This document shows, piece after piece, positions 15,890 to 23,519 of a stretch of 64,000 bases of DNA. Origin of the DNA: an uncultured Clostridia bacterium. GTDB taxonomy: Bacteria; Bacillota; Clostridia; Oscillospirales; Ruminococcaceae. The DNA lies in assembly GCA_944382845.1 (NCBI GenBank), contig CALWNN010000015.1, forward strand, positions 60,357 to 124,356, in the 5' to 3' direction. The position numbers and the translations under genes were made by a program. How positions within the stretch are numbered: the stretch's first letter is position 1; every line of letters starts with the position of its first letter. Under the pieces are notes generated by a model. That model had not been told where the DNA came from. It was given only the letters and a program-made list of their open reading frames with translations, and made no database searches.

Positions 15890-16732
15890 ATGCAAAAAAA
15901 TCTAACGGCGGCAAACTCGTCGCAAAAGTTAATGGTGTTTGTACTTTCGATGTCGCTTTACGGAATGGCGACGCTTTTTACCGAGCTTATCCCGAAGTTT
16001 CAGGTTGGAATTGTTGAATTTTCAGTCGAGTATTTTCTATTTATCCCTTTGACGCTTGCAATTCTTTTCGACCCCATGTCTGCGGCACTCGGGGCAGCAA
16101 CTGGTGAGCTTGTTTTCAGTGAAATAATGCTCGGACAGTTTGGCGGGCTCGGCGAGCTTGAAAAGTTTATATCCGTCACAATAGGCGTTATGATTGCAGG
16201 AAAAATGGTAAAGGATCCGACGAACAAGAAAATGGTAGGCATTGCCGCAATAACCGGCGTTGCGGTTCAGCAGCTTATGGGTACTATTGTTGATATTTTA
16301 AAGGTACAATTTGCTGTAGAGGATTTCGAGGCGGTCGCAGGGCTTCCCGAGAGCGTTTACATCACCGAGGGCTTTGCTTGTTTAAACGATATTCTTTTCT
16401 CTGGAATACTTTTCTGTATGATCCCAACTATTCTCCTTGTACCTAAGCTTTACGGAAAAATTGAGCCACTGCTTGGAATGAAGCCTCGCACGAAAGACAG
16501 TATTGTCAGCGGTGTTAGTCCAAAGCTTGTGATAGGCTCGGTTATTGCGTTTGCAATAGCGATCGGCGCAGAAATGCTTGCAGAAAACGGTATGGCTCTT
16601 ATCGACTGGGAAGCAAGTTGGGCAGAGAGCAAGACTGCCTTAGCGATAGGTATGGTAGTTGCAGCTGTAATTGCAGTTGTAGTGCTTGCGGTTATAAGAT
16701 CAAAGAGCAACTCAGGCAAGGAATCGGCATAA
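15890..16732 (+). CDS. ECF transporter S component-like membrane protein
   Basis: A 280-aa polytopic protein with about seven hydrophobic segments. It lies directly upstream of a double ECF ATPase and an EcfT gene, so it should be the substrate-binding S component of a dedicated ECF importer. The start is ATG 15890, 9 nt after AGGAGG; an ATG at 15872 overlaps that SD and is rejected. The GELVFSEIMLGQFGGLGELE segment may line the binding site. The substrate cannot be read from sequence. Gene order S-AA-T in one operon is typical of group I-like ECF systems. It is 3 nt upstream of the ATPase gene. Confidence 0.8.
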   Translation: MQKNLTAANSSQKLMVFVLSMSLYGMATLFTELIPKFQVGIVEFSVEYFLFIPLTLAILFDPMSAALGAATGELVFSEIMLGQFGGLGELEKFISVTIGVMIAGKMVKDPTNKKMVGIAAITGVAVQQLMGTIVDILKVQFAVEDFEAVAGLPESVYITEGFACLNDILFSGILFCMIPTILLVPKLYGKIEPLLGMKPRTKDSIVSGVSPKLVIGSVIAFAIAIGAEMLAENGMALIDWEASWAESKTALAIGMVVAAVIAVVVLAVIRSKSNSGKESA

Positions 16733-16735
16733 GGT

Positions 16736-18445
16736 ATGAATATAATCGAAATAAAGGATCTGACGTTTTCCTATCCCGGAGCAAAATATGCTACTCTTAA
16801 AAACGTAAATCTGACGGTGGAAAAAGGAGATTTTCTTGCCATAATCGGAAATAACGGCTGCGGGAAATCAACTCTTTGCAAGACGCTCAACGGCATAATT
16901 CCGCACTTTATCGTAGGAGATATGGCAGGCGAGGTAACAGTTTGCGGATTAAATACCAAAGATGAGGAGATCGGCGTTCTTTCGCAAAAAGCAGGCTACG
17001 TATATCAGGATTTTGAAAATCAGATCATCAGACCTACCGTACTCGACGACGCATCGTACGCTTGTCTAAACTATGCTATGAAGGATCACCGCACACGAGG
17101 ACTACGTGCACTTGAAAAATGCGGACTTGTCGGACGTGAGAATGATTTTATCTGGCAGCTTTCGGGAGGTCAGACGCATCTTCTTGCACTTGCGGGCGCA
17201 CTTTCGCTCGATCCCGAGATACTTATCCTCGACGAGCCGATAGCACAGCTTGATCCGGCGCACGCCGATAAGATATATGAGGTCTTAAAGGATCTCAATG
17301 AAAATCACGGCAAAACGATAATTGTCATCGAACATCACACCGAATACATAGCACAATACTGTAAAAACGTTGTTTTTATGAAGGACGGCACACCGCAATG
17401 GAAGCTTCCGTCAAGAGAGGCACTTTGCCGCGTCGAGGAGCTTGAGCAGGCAGATATTTTTCCGCCGCAGGTGACGGTGGCCGCACATGAAATCCAAAAA
17501 TCGCAGGAAACTTTACGAAATAAGAAGCTGCCTGTAACGATCGAGGAGGGTATGCGCTTTTTTGAAGGATTCAGATATCTGCCAAATGATTTTATTAGAA
17601 AAAAATCAAATACCAACAGCACAAAAAGCATGATATCCTTTAAAAACGTGAGCCTTTCCTACCGCACGGTCAAGGGCGAGCCGAAACAGGTATTTAAGGA
17701 TCTGAGCGTGGACATTAATGACGGCGAAAAGGTCGCAGTGATAGGTTCAAACGGTGCGGGAAAATCAACTTTTATGAAGCTTATGACGGGACTTATCAAG
17801 CCGGCAGACGGTGAAATTTATCTTGACGGCAGGCGTATAAACGGTGACTCGCCCGAAAGACTTTCGGAAACCATCTCGCTTGTCTATCAAAATCCTGAGG
17901 ATATGTTCATAAAAGATTCGATTGAAAATGATATTTCCTATGCGATGAGAGTCCGTGACACGCCTGACTGCAAATCGCGCACCGATGAGCTTCTAAAAGC
18001 CTTTCGCCTGGATACGCTTAAAGATCGCGACGGCAGACTTCTTTCGGGAGGTCAGATGCGACGCGCAAGTCTTGCGGTAGGTATCGCACTAAAACCGCCG
18101 ATATTACTGCTTGACGAGCCGACAGCCAATCTTGACATTGCGACAAGGCACGAAATAATGCGCACTCTCAGCGAGCTAAAGGGCGTTACCGACACGGTTC
18201 TAATCGCCACACACGATATGCAGCTTGTCTGTCAATGGGCTGAAAGAATACTTGTTCTGTGCGGCGGCAGGATAATTGCAGACGGAGAGAGGGACGAGAT
18301 ATTTTCAAATAGACGAGTCTGCGAGATCGCCGGTATCAGACCGCCTGACATTTTTACATTAGGACGAATTATAGACCCGTCAGCTCGCTGTTATACCACT
18401 GACGAATTTGAGCGAAGCTTCAGAAGGGAGACGGTTTGTGTATGA
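16736..18445 (+). CDS. ECF transporter ATPase, two ABC domains fused
   Basis: 569 aa carrying two complete nucleotide-binding domains. Domain 1: Walker A GNNGCGKST, signature LSGGQTHLLALAGAL, Walker B LILDEP. Domain 2: Walker A GSNGAGKST, signature LSGGQMRRASLA, Walker B LLLDEPTANLD. The two halves correspond to EcfA1 and EcfA2, normally separate genes, so one chain can form the ATPase pair. The ATG follows AAGG and is 3 nt after the S component. The stop overlaps the ecfT ATG (ATGA). Codon use is more GC-rich than in the glmS or gmk regions, suggesting acquisition. Confidence 0.95.
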   Translation: MNIIEIKDLTFSYPGAKYATLKNVNLTVEKGDFLAIIGNNGCGKSTLCKTLNGIIPHFIVGDMAGEVTVCGLNTKDEEIGVLSQKAGYVYQDFENQIIRPTVLDDASYACLNYAMKDHRTRGLRALEKCGLVGRENDFIWQLSGGQTHLLALAGALSLDPEILILDEPIAQLDPAHADKIYEVLKDLNENHGKTIIVIEHHTEYIAQYCKNVVFMKDGTPQWKLPSREALCRVEELEQADIFPPQVTVAAHEIQKSQETLRNKKLPVTIEEGMRFFEGFRYLPNDFIRKKSNTNSTKSMISFKNVSLSYRTVKGEPKQVFKDLSVDINDGEKVAVIGSNGAGKSTFMKLMTGLIKPADGEIYLDGRRINGDSPERLSETISLVYQNPEDMFIKDSIENDISYAMRVRDTPDCKSRTDELLKAFRLDTLKDRDGRLLSGGQMRRASLAVGIALKPPILLLDEPTANLDIATRHEIMRTLSELKGVTDTVLIATHDMQLVCQWAERILVLCGGRIIADGERDEIFSNRRVCEIAGIRPPDIFTLGRIIDPSARCYTTDEFERSFRRETVCV

Positions 18446-19266
18446 AAAGGCTTTCGGAAAATATACTCGATAAATTTTCGATAGATTTTTTAAAAAATCA
18501 GGTGCTTAAAAACGCCTATGGAAACAATGATACTGTAATAGCCGCACTTGATCCGAGGGTGCTGCTTGCGTGGTATCTTTTTTTCGGAATTGTTCCGTGG
18601 TTTTCGCACAATGCGATATTTTTGCTTGGCTGCTTTTTATTTGTTGCTGCTACGACGCGACTTGCTAAAGTTGCGGGGTTGGTTTTATTCTTATTTGCAT
18701 TGGGAGTTTTTTCACAGACCGGATATCTTCTTATAGTGACTATGTTTTTCGGAGGTGACAGCTCGGCAATTATGCCGCTGCTTGTTTTGACGCTCAAAGT
18801 CGCTACCGTGTCGCTTGCATCAATAACGGTCTTTTCCGGACTCGATCCAGACAAGCTATCAAACGGGCTCATGTGGTACGGTGTTCCTGAGAGGCTGTCC
18901 TTTTCGGTATCCTATGCTTACAGAATACTCCCGATGCTCATGGAGGAATTTCAAAACGTTTTACTTTCATACCGTCTCCGCTCAAATCCGCCAAAGCCAT
19001 GCGGATTTATCGGCAAGATTAAGTATCTTGCGTACCAGGTAAAGGTTGTGATTCAAGCGTTTTATCCGTTGATGCTGAACACGGCAAAGCGTTCACGCAC
19101 AACTGTCGAGGTGCTTGAAATAAAGGGTTATCGCTATGCCGCAAGTAGCAGAGAAGTAAGAAAAATGCGGCTTTCTTCATTAAAAATAACAAGCGGCGAT
19201 CTGATGTTCATTGCGGTATCTTTTTTATGGGTGTCGATCATTTGTCTTGTATCAACGGTTATCTGA
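18442..19266 (+). CDS. ecfT: ECF transporter transmembrane component EcfT
   Basis: 274 aa, with hydrophobic segments in the first half and a long C-terminal cytoplasmic region with basic coupling helices (LLSYRLRSNPPKP, then VLEIKGYRY). It joins the ATPase to the S component. The start is ATG 18442, overlapping the ATPase stop by 4 nt; a GTG six nt earlier is possible but poorer. Fourth in line is a PHP-domain gene 18 nt downstream, so the operon probably couples import to a phosphoesterase. Confidence 0.92.
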   Translation: MKRLSENILDKFSIDFLKNQVLKNAYGNNDTVIAALDPRVLLAWYLFFGIVPWFSHNAIFLLGCFLFVAATTRLAKVAGLVLFLFALGVFSQTGYLLIVTMFFGGDSSAIMPLLVLTLKVATVSLASITVFSGLDPDKLSNGLMWYGVPERLSFSVSYAYRILPMLMEEFQNVLLSYRLRSNPPKPCGFIGKIKYLAYQVKVVIQAFYPLMLNTAKRSRTTVEVLEIKGYRYAASSREVRKMRLSSLKITSGDLMFIAVSFLWVSIICLVSTVI

Positions 19267-19284
19267 TATTTGAAAGGAAATAAA

Positions 19285-20061
19285 ATGTACATAGATTTTC
19301 ACACACACGGCAAACTTGCTAAATATCTTCCATTTTCAAAAAAATATACAAACAATCTCTTTGACGAGGCAAAGCGTGCCGGACTTGATGCAATATGCTT
19401 GACGGAGCATTTCAACACACAGGAATTTGACACACTTTACAGCTATGTAATCAAGAATTCCGAACGTGACGGCGACAGTCTGATATTTAACGGGCTTAGG
19501 ATATTTGCCGGAATGGAAACGGATATCTCAGAGGGAGGTCATATTCTTTCTATAGGCAATCCCGAGGAAATAATTGAGCTTAACAAGCGGCTCGAGCCAT
19601 ACAAGAAGAAGGGTGAATTTTTGACGTTTGATAAACTTTCTGATCTTTTTGAAGATTACGGTGTTATCATAGGTGCGGGTCATCCATTTCGCGATGGATC
19701 TCACATCCCGGAACTTTCACCTGAGCTTCTTTCGCGGTTTGATTTTATAGATCTGAACGGCAAAGATGTCGCTGAGTCGCCACAGCGAATTATGCAAAAA
19801 AGCTATGCGTTTGGCGAAAGGCTCGGTATTCCGGTAGTCAGTGGCAGTGACACGCATCAGACGGTGCAGTACGGCTGTATTCGTACAAGTTTTGACCAAG
19901 ATCATTCGACTGTCAGATCGCTTATGCAAGCGATGAAGGAAGGGAAATATGTTATCGAAATTTCGCCCGACATAAATTTTAAGGTCAGAACGGCTTCGTT
20001 GCTAAAAAAGGCACTGAAGGAGATACACTCTCTTGGTGGCTGTTATGACAGCATTTTGTAG
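19285..20061 (+). CDS. PHP-domain metal-dependent hydrolase
   Basis: 258 aa with the four PHP metal motifs: DFHTHG (residues 4-9), TEHFN, GAGHPFR and SGSDTHQ. PHP proteins of this size are phosphoesterases such as histidinol phosphatase-like or nucleotide phosphatases. ATG 19285 follows AAAGGA at good spacing; a TTG start at 19270 would place the SD inside the gene. Last gene of the ECF operon, closed by a strong terminator. It may act on the imported compound; that is inference from position. Confidence 0.88.
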   Translation: MYIDFHTHGKLAKYLPFSKKYTNNLFDEAKRAGLDAICLTEHFNTQEFDTLYSYVIKNSERDGDSLIFNGLRIFAGMETDISEGGHILSIGNPEEIIELNKRLEPYKKKGEFLTFDKLSDLFEDYGVIIGAGHPFRDGSHIPELSPELLSRFDFIDLNGKDVAESPQRIMQKSYAFGERLGIPVVSGSDTHQTVQYGCIRTSFDQDHSTVRSLMQAMKEGKYVIEISPDINFKVRTASLLKKALKEIHSLGGCYDSIL

Positions 20062-20075
20062 TTACACACCTTAAT

Positions 20076-20146
20076 AAAAAAGTCTGTTTGATTATTAGTT
20101 GTACATTAATTGCAATTAATAAGTAAACAGACTTTTTATTTTTTTT
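20076..20146. terminator. Long bidirectional terminator hairpin
   Basis: AAAAAGTCTGTTT (to 20089) pairs with AAACAGACTTTTT (20125-20137); the loop itself folds (TTATTAGTTG with CAATTAATAA). T-run on the + strand and A-run before it. It ends the ECF operon. Confidence 0.9.
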
Positions 20147-20154
20147 AACAAGAA

Positions 20155-20181
20155 CAAAAAAGCCCCGAAAATCGGAGCTTT
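20155..20181 (-). terminator. Terminator of tRNA-Leu
   Basis: Read on the minus strand: AAGCTCCGA, a two-base loop, TCGGGGCTT, then six T. It starts about 5 nt after the tRNA CCA end. Confidence 0.85.
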
Positions 20182-20186
20182 ATCAT

Positions 20187-20270
20187 TGGTGCGGGTGACA
20201 GGACTTGAACCTGCACGGTGGTGCCAATAGAACCTAAATCTATCGCGTCTGCCAATTCCGCCACACCCGC
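20187..20270 (-). tRNA. tRNA-Leu (anticodon UAG)
   Basis: 84 nt on the minus strand. Acceptor GCGGGTG pairs with CACCCGC, followed by A and an encoded CCA. The anticodon stem ATAGA/TCTAT encloses the loop TTTAGGT, giving anticodon UAG; the T arm is GCAGGTTCAAGTCCTGT. The variable arm is long as expected for a type II tRNA. Part of its 5' end is repeated at 20451-20472 and 21393-21427. Confidence 0.95.
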
Positions 20271-20450
20271 ATATTCAATTTTGCTCTTGAAATTTACCTG
20301 CCCAGAGCTTGCAGGGAATAAATGCACAGTTATCTCTGCGGGACTCTTGCGGTGCCCGAAATTATTTGCTCGCAGTCGCTCACATAATTTCGACCGCTGC
20401 GCCTTTGCTCACTTCGCTGTATCTGCCACAGGCAGCGCTCAGCCGCAAAG
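20271..20450. other. Non-coding, hairpin-rich spacer next to tRNA-Leu
   Basis: It contains a 9-bp stem CGAAATTAT/ATAATTTCG around a loop rich in GCGAGC/GAGCGA, plus further GC-rich complementary words. No gene seen. It is much more GC-rich than neighbouring intergenic DNA, so it may be a dispersed repeat. Confidence 0.5.
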
Positions 20451-20472
20451 CTACCAGTTCCGCCACACCCGC
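20451..20472 (-). repeat. tRNA-Leu 5'-end fragment A
   Basis: GCGGGTGTGGCGGAACTGGTAG on the minus strand, differing at two positions from the tRNA-Leu start (AACTGGTAG in place of AATTGGCAG). After this the match ends. The flanking AATTCAATAT resembles the flank of the real tRNA. It cannot fold as a tRNA. Confidence 0.7.
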
Positions 20473-20491
20473 ATATTGAATTACAATCATA

Positions 20492-20526
20492 GTATTGAAC
20501 AGTCATTTCTTAACTGCTCAATACTA
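20492..20526 (-). terminator. Hairpin at end of GIY-YIG gene
   Basis: AGTATTGA pairs with TCAATACT, with an inner CAGT/ACTG. The 5' arm overlaps the stop codon. There is no T-run, so it may act as a stabiliser. Confidence 0.5.
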
Positions 20527-21351
20527 CAATGCTTTAAGTTCACGCCATTCAGTAAGACCATTTGCGCTTCGTCCCATTACAACGCTTGCGGCAGTTGATG
20601 GACTACTAAAAACTTTATTTTCTGTAAAAATCCCTTTGTCGTTAATAACGCCGCTAAGGGTTAATTGTTCCCTCAGTTTTTTTATATTTTTAGGACAAGA
20701 ATTCGTAACACCATCAGCTACTTGTGAGTTTTTTAACACAACAAAACCTTCACTTGTCTGCATTCCTTTTGCATCTGCACCACGAGCTGCTGTTATGCAC
20801 AAAAGCTGTGGTGATTCTTCAGAAGATTCAGAACTAATATCAACAAGAGGTTCGAGAACCTTATGTCCAAGCACATTATTGATCATGCGTATGTTGTATA
20901 GGAATTCATCCATCTCCGCTTGTTCTGCTTCAGTCAGCGATGCATCGGCTGGCACTGTGGAATTATCAATCATATATCGATCGGCTTCCTGAGCTAATAA
21001 ATAACAACGATGTTCAAGATATTTGATATGTGCTTTATTAAGCCTATTATCCTTACTAATAAACACAATACATTCGTTCCAGAAATCTTTCTTTGAATCA
21101 TGTTGTTTCAAACGTTCAAAAACATTTTCAGCTTCTCCGATATAGACAATTCCTTTATCGTCAGCATCGTTTCTGCCAAAAAGAAAGTATATTCCGCAAG
21201 CAGTAAGATCAGTTCTATCACTACAGCGTTTCACTTCGATTCGAGGGATTTTATAAGCCTTGCCATTCCAGTTTGATAGTTCACATACCCAACGCTTGTT
21301 CGGATCTCCTTCGATTAAAAACAAGGATATGGTTTTGCCAAATAAAGCCAA
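20524..21351 (-). CDS. GIY-YIG nuclease-like protein with C-terminal DUF4357
   Basis: 275 aa. The GIY-YIG core begins near residue 52: CGIYFLFGR, then GIVYIGEAENVFERLKQH, with a Glu in the following helices as metal ligand. The C-terminal 60 residues match DUF4357 (FSSPSTAASVVMGRSANG). Proteins of this make-up are common in accessory and defence loci; the target is unknown. The start region lies just downstream of a tRNA-Leu 5' fragment and a 24-nt motif shared with the next gene's leader. Probably mobile; orientation follows tRNA-Leu. Confidence 0.87.
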   Translation of the reverse strand: MALFGKTISLFLIEGDPNKRWVCELSNWNGKAYKIPRIEVKRCSDRTDLTACGIYFLFGRNDADDKGIVYIGEAENVFERLKQHDSKKDFWNECIVFISKDNRLNKAHIKYLEHRCYLLAQEADRYMIDNSTVPADASLTEAEQAEMDEFLYNIRMINNVLGHKVLEPLVDISSESSEESPQLLCITAARGADAKGMQTSEGFVVLKNSQVADGVTNSCPKNIKKLREQLTLSGVINDKGIFTENKVFSSPSTAASVVMGRSANGLTEWRELKAL

Positions 21352-21392
21352 GACTCATCACCTCACACAAATACACTGTAGTGACGCAGCCA

Positions 21393-21427
21393 AAATCTAT
21401 CGCGTCTGCCAATTCCGCCACACCCGC
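21393..21427 (-). repeat. tRNA-Leu 5'-half fragment B
   Basis: 35 nt identical to positions 1-35 of the tRNA-Leu gene (through GATAGATTT), then divergence exactly in the anticodon loop. Three further bases upstream of the tRNA start also match. It lies 42 nt upstream of the GIY-YIG start codon. Confidence 0.85.
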
Positions 21428-21473
21428 ATATTTAATCACTATATCAAATTTATCCTGCATATGAACGTGGCTT

Positions 21474-21974
21474 TCATTCATCATACAAACCCTTGTTAAG
21501 CCTGTATAGAGTGTCAGCTCCCAAATATAGAGGAAACCTGCCGGTACGTTCAATAGTCTGACCGTTCAGCATGCCGATATGCACCGAAATATGACGGAAT
21601 TGCATAAGGACAAGTTCCAACCTTGTGAATTCACATTTTTCCGGACACTCGTTAAGCATTTCATCCGTCAAAGAGTCAATATAATCTATCGTTTTTTGTT
21701 TTACCCGATATAAATATTCAAGCAACTCCGCGTCACTGAATTCAACCGAGCAAGGATTGTCCGGGTTATCCATACCGATTTCATGAAAGTCCGGTTCTTC
21801 ATAAACAAAAGGATTGAAAAACCACTTGTCAGCAGAACGGATCGTGTGATACACATATCTCCATGCCGGAGTGCCGCAAACAAGAGCGTTTCTGTCATAG
21901 GTTTTGATAGCTGTTTCAAGATTTATGAAATTAGGCTCGACTTGCTTTTTTATCATTTCGCAGACTGTTTTCAT
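21474..21974 (-). CDS. DinB-like four-helix protein
   Basis: 166 aa, all-helical composition, with the DinB/YfiT-type C-terminal motif QFRHISVHIGMLNGQ, where His residues usually ligate a metal, and an N-terminal His (RYVYHTIRSADKW). Relatives include thiol-dependent transferases and stress-induced proteins without known function. It starts at ATG 21974 after AGGGGGA. Its leader (22016-22039) shares a 24-nt word with the leader of the GIY-YIG gene. Function unknown. Confidence 0.75.
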   Translation of the reverse strand: MKTVCEMIKKQVEPNFINLETAIKTYDRNALVCGTPAWRYVYHTIRSADKWFFNPFVYEEPDFHEIGMDNPDNPCSVEFSDAELLEYLYRVKQKTIDYIDSLTDEMLNECPEKCEFTRLELVLMQFRHISVHIGMLNGQTIERTGRFPLYLGADTLYRLNKGLYDE

Positions 21975-22105
21975 AACTGTCCCCCTAATACAACCATGCT
22001 AATACTGTCACTGTAGTAACACATCCGAAATCGTAAACTCAAATGCTAATAAATATAATATAGTAAATATAAGAATTTGTCAAGTTTTTTTTAAAACAAA
22101 TTAGA

Positions 22106-22134
22106 TTGACAACTTTTTATATTGATTATATAAT
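22106..22134 (+). promoter_or_regulatory. Perfect consensus sigma-A promoter for GNAT gene
   Basis: TTGACA (22106-22111), 17 nt, TATAAT (22129-22134); the ATG is 30 nt further on. Confidence 0.85.
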
Positions 22135-22163
22135 AAAAATATTAGTTTTTTTCGGAGGTAAAA

Positions 22164-22712
22164 ATGAACATCCAGCTTAAATTATTAGACAAAAATAGTG
22201 CTGATATCAAAAAAATGAAACAACTTTATATAACAGCTTTTCCTGCCAATGAACGTGCGCCGTTTTTTCTTTTAAAATCAAAGGCAAAGAAAGACAACAT
22301 TGATTTTCTTGGAATTTATAACAATGGTAAATGGGCAGGCTTTTTTTATATTGTAAGCTTGCATGACCTTTCTTACGTTTTTTATTTTGCAGTTGATTCT
22401 GAACAAAGAGGAATGGGAATAGGCAGCGAAGCCATTAAAGCTCTTATTGCAAGATATTCAGCTAATAGGCTTTTTCTTGCAATTGAAGAGGTCGTTGAAA
22501 CTGCTCCGAATTATGAGGAAAGAGTTAAACGAAAGGACTTTTATATGAAAAACGGTTTTGAGCCGCTGGGGAAAAAGCTTATTGAAGGGGAAGTGACTTA
22601 CGATGTCCTTGGCGTAAACGGAACGGTTTCACCAGAGGAATACGATAAACTTATTGAAAGCTTTTCAGGAAAGCTTCTGAAGAAAATTTTCACAATGAAA
22701 ATTGTTGAGTAA
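22164..22712 (+). CDS. GNAT-family N-acetyltransferase
   Basis: 182 aa. The acetyl-CoA motif A is VDSEQRGMGIGSEAIKAL (about residues 76-93), preceded by the beta-4 strand YVFYFAV. Motif B contains YMKNGFEPLG, typical of GNATs. SD CGGAGG is 7 nt before the ATG. The gene is monocistronic and convergent with the HD-hydrolase gene. The acceptor substrate is unknown. Confidence 0.9.
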   Translation: MNIQLKLLDKNSADIKKMKQLYITAFPANERAPFFLLKSKAKKDNIDFLGIYNNGKWAGFFYIVSLHDLSYVFYFAVDSEQRGMGIGSEAIKALIARYSANRLFLAIEEVVETAPNYEERVKRKDFYMKNGFEPLGKKLIEGEVTYDVLGVNGTVSPEEYDKLIESFSGKLLKKIFTMKIVE

Positions 22713-22758
22713 ATTTATTCAACTAAAGAAGCCTCGGTTGATTCTTTCTGTTATGGTG

Positions 22759-23343
22759 TCATTCTTTGCCGCCTTCAATAAGAAATGTAGCTTCCATGTC
22801 AGCTATGTTTAAGGCTAAGGCAAGAGGGAACATTTCAAGAGCGGCTCCGATATTGTTTTTATTTTCCTCACCCGAAAAGCCCATGTGATAACGAATTGCA
22901 AATGCTTCCTCGCGTGAAAGCCTCATAAATCCCGAAATAATGTAAACAGATTTTTCCCCGTGTCCGTAAGGAAGACTGTCCTCAAAGGTGTAGCTCGGCA
23001 CTTGTACCCAGCTTCCGTTTTCTTTGACATTCCTCATATAGCTTTTATATACGTTTATCTTGCAAAGATCATGAAGAAGCGCAACTATCGCAATTGTTTC
23101 ATCGTTGTATTCAAGACCGTATTCTTCTTTTACTCTTTCTCTTGAAAGATAATCGCATAAACACTCATAAACATTCACCGAGTGTTCAACAAGTCCGCCT
23201 GCGTAGTTTCCATGATATCTTGTTGACGCAGGGGCCTCAAAAAAGTCGCTTGAACCTGAGCACAAATATTCAAGAAGCTTTTCAGCCCCTGGACGTGAAA
23301 TGTTATCTTTGTAAATATTTATAAACTTTTCTTTGTAATCCAT
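22759..23343 (-). CDS. HD-domain phosphohydrolase
   Basis: 194 aa. The N-terminal HGNYAGGLVEHSVNVYECL and VALLHDLCKINVYKSY give the H...HD signature; a downstream His (GHGEKSVYI) and Asp (NIADMEATF) complete the metal site. Similar proteins hydrolyse nucleotides or oligonucleotide tails. Start set at ATG 23343, with GGGTGA at about 7 nt; an ATG two codons earlier is too close to the SD. Monocistronic, divergent from glmS. Confidence 0.85.
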   Translation of the reverse strand: MDYKEKFINIYKDNISRPGAEKLLEYLCSGSSDFFEAPASTRYHGNYAGGLVEHSVNVYECLCDYLSRERVKEEYGLEYNDETIAIVALLHDLCKINVYKSYMRNVKENGSWVQVPSYTFEDSLPYGHGEKSVYIISGFMRLSREEAFAIRYHMGFSGEENKNNIGAALEMFPLALALNIADMEATFLIEGGKE

Positions 23344-23456
23344 ATACATCACCCGAATTTTCAATTTATATAACAAATAATATCATACTTCAGAAATTTT
23401 TTCAATATAATCTAATAAATAAGTTGTGATTTGAGCAAATTGTTTGCTGTTTACTA

Positions 23457-23485
23457 TTGTTTTTTGTAATAATTTATGCTATAAT
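23457..23485 (+). promoter_or_regulatory. Promoter of glmS
   Basis: TTGTTT (23457-23462), 17 nt, TATAAT (23480-23485). The leader to the start codon is under 30 nt, too short for a glmS ribozyme. Confidence 0.75.
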
Positions 23486-23519
23486 TTTTGCAGAAATATA
23501 TTTAAAAGGAGACTTAATT

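Noticed and set aside
20451-21427. Extra tRNA-Leu genes
   Set aside because: Only 5' parts are present; there is no T arm or 3' acceptor strand, so they cannot fold as tRNAs.
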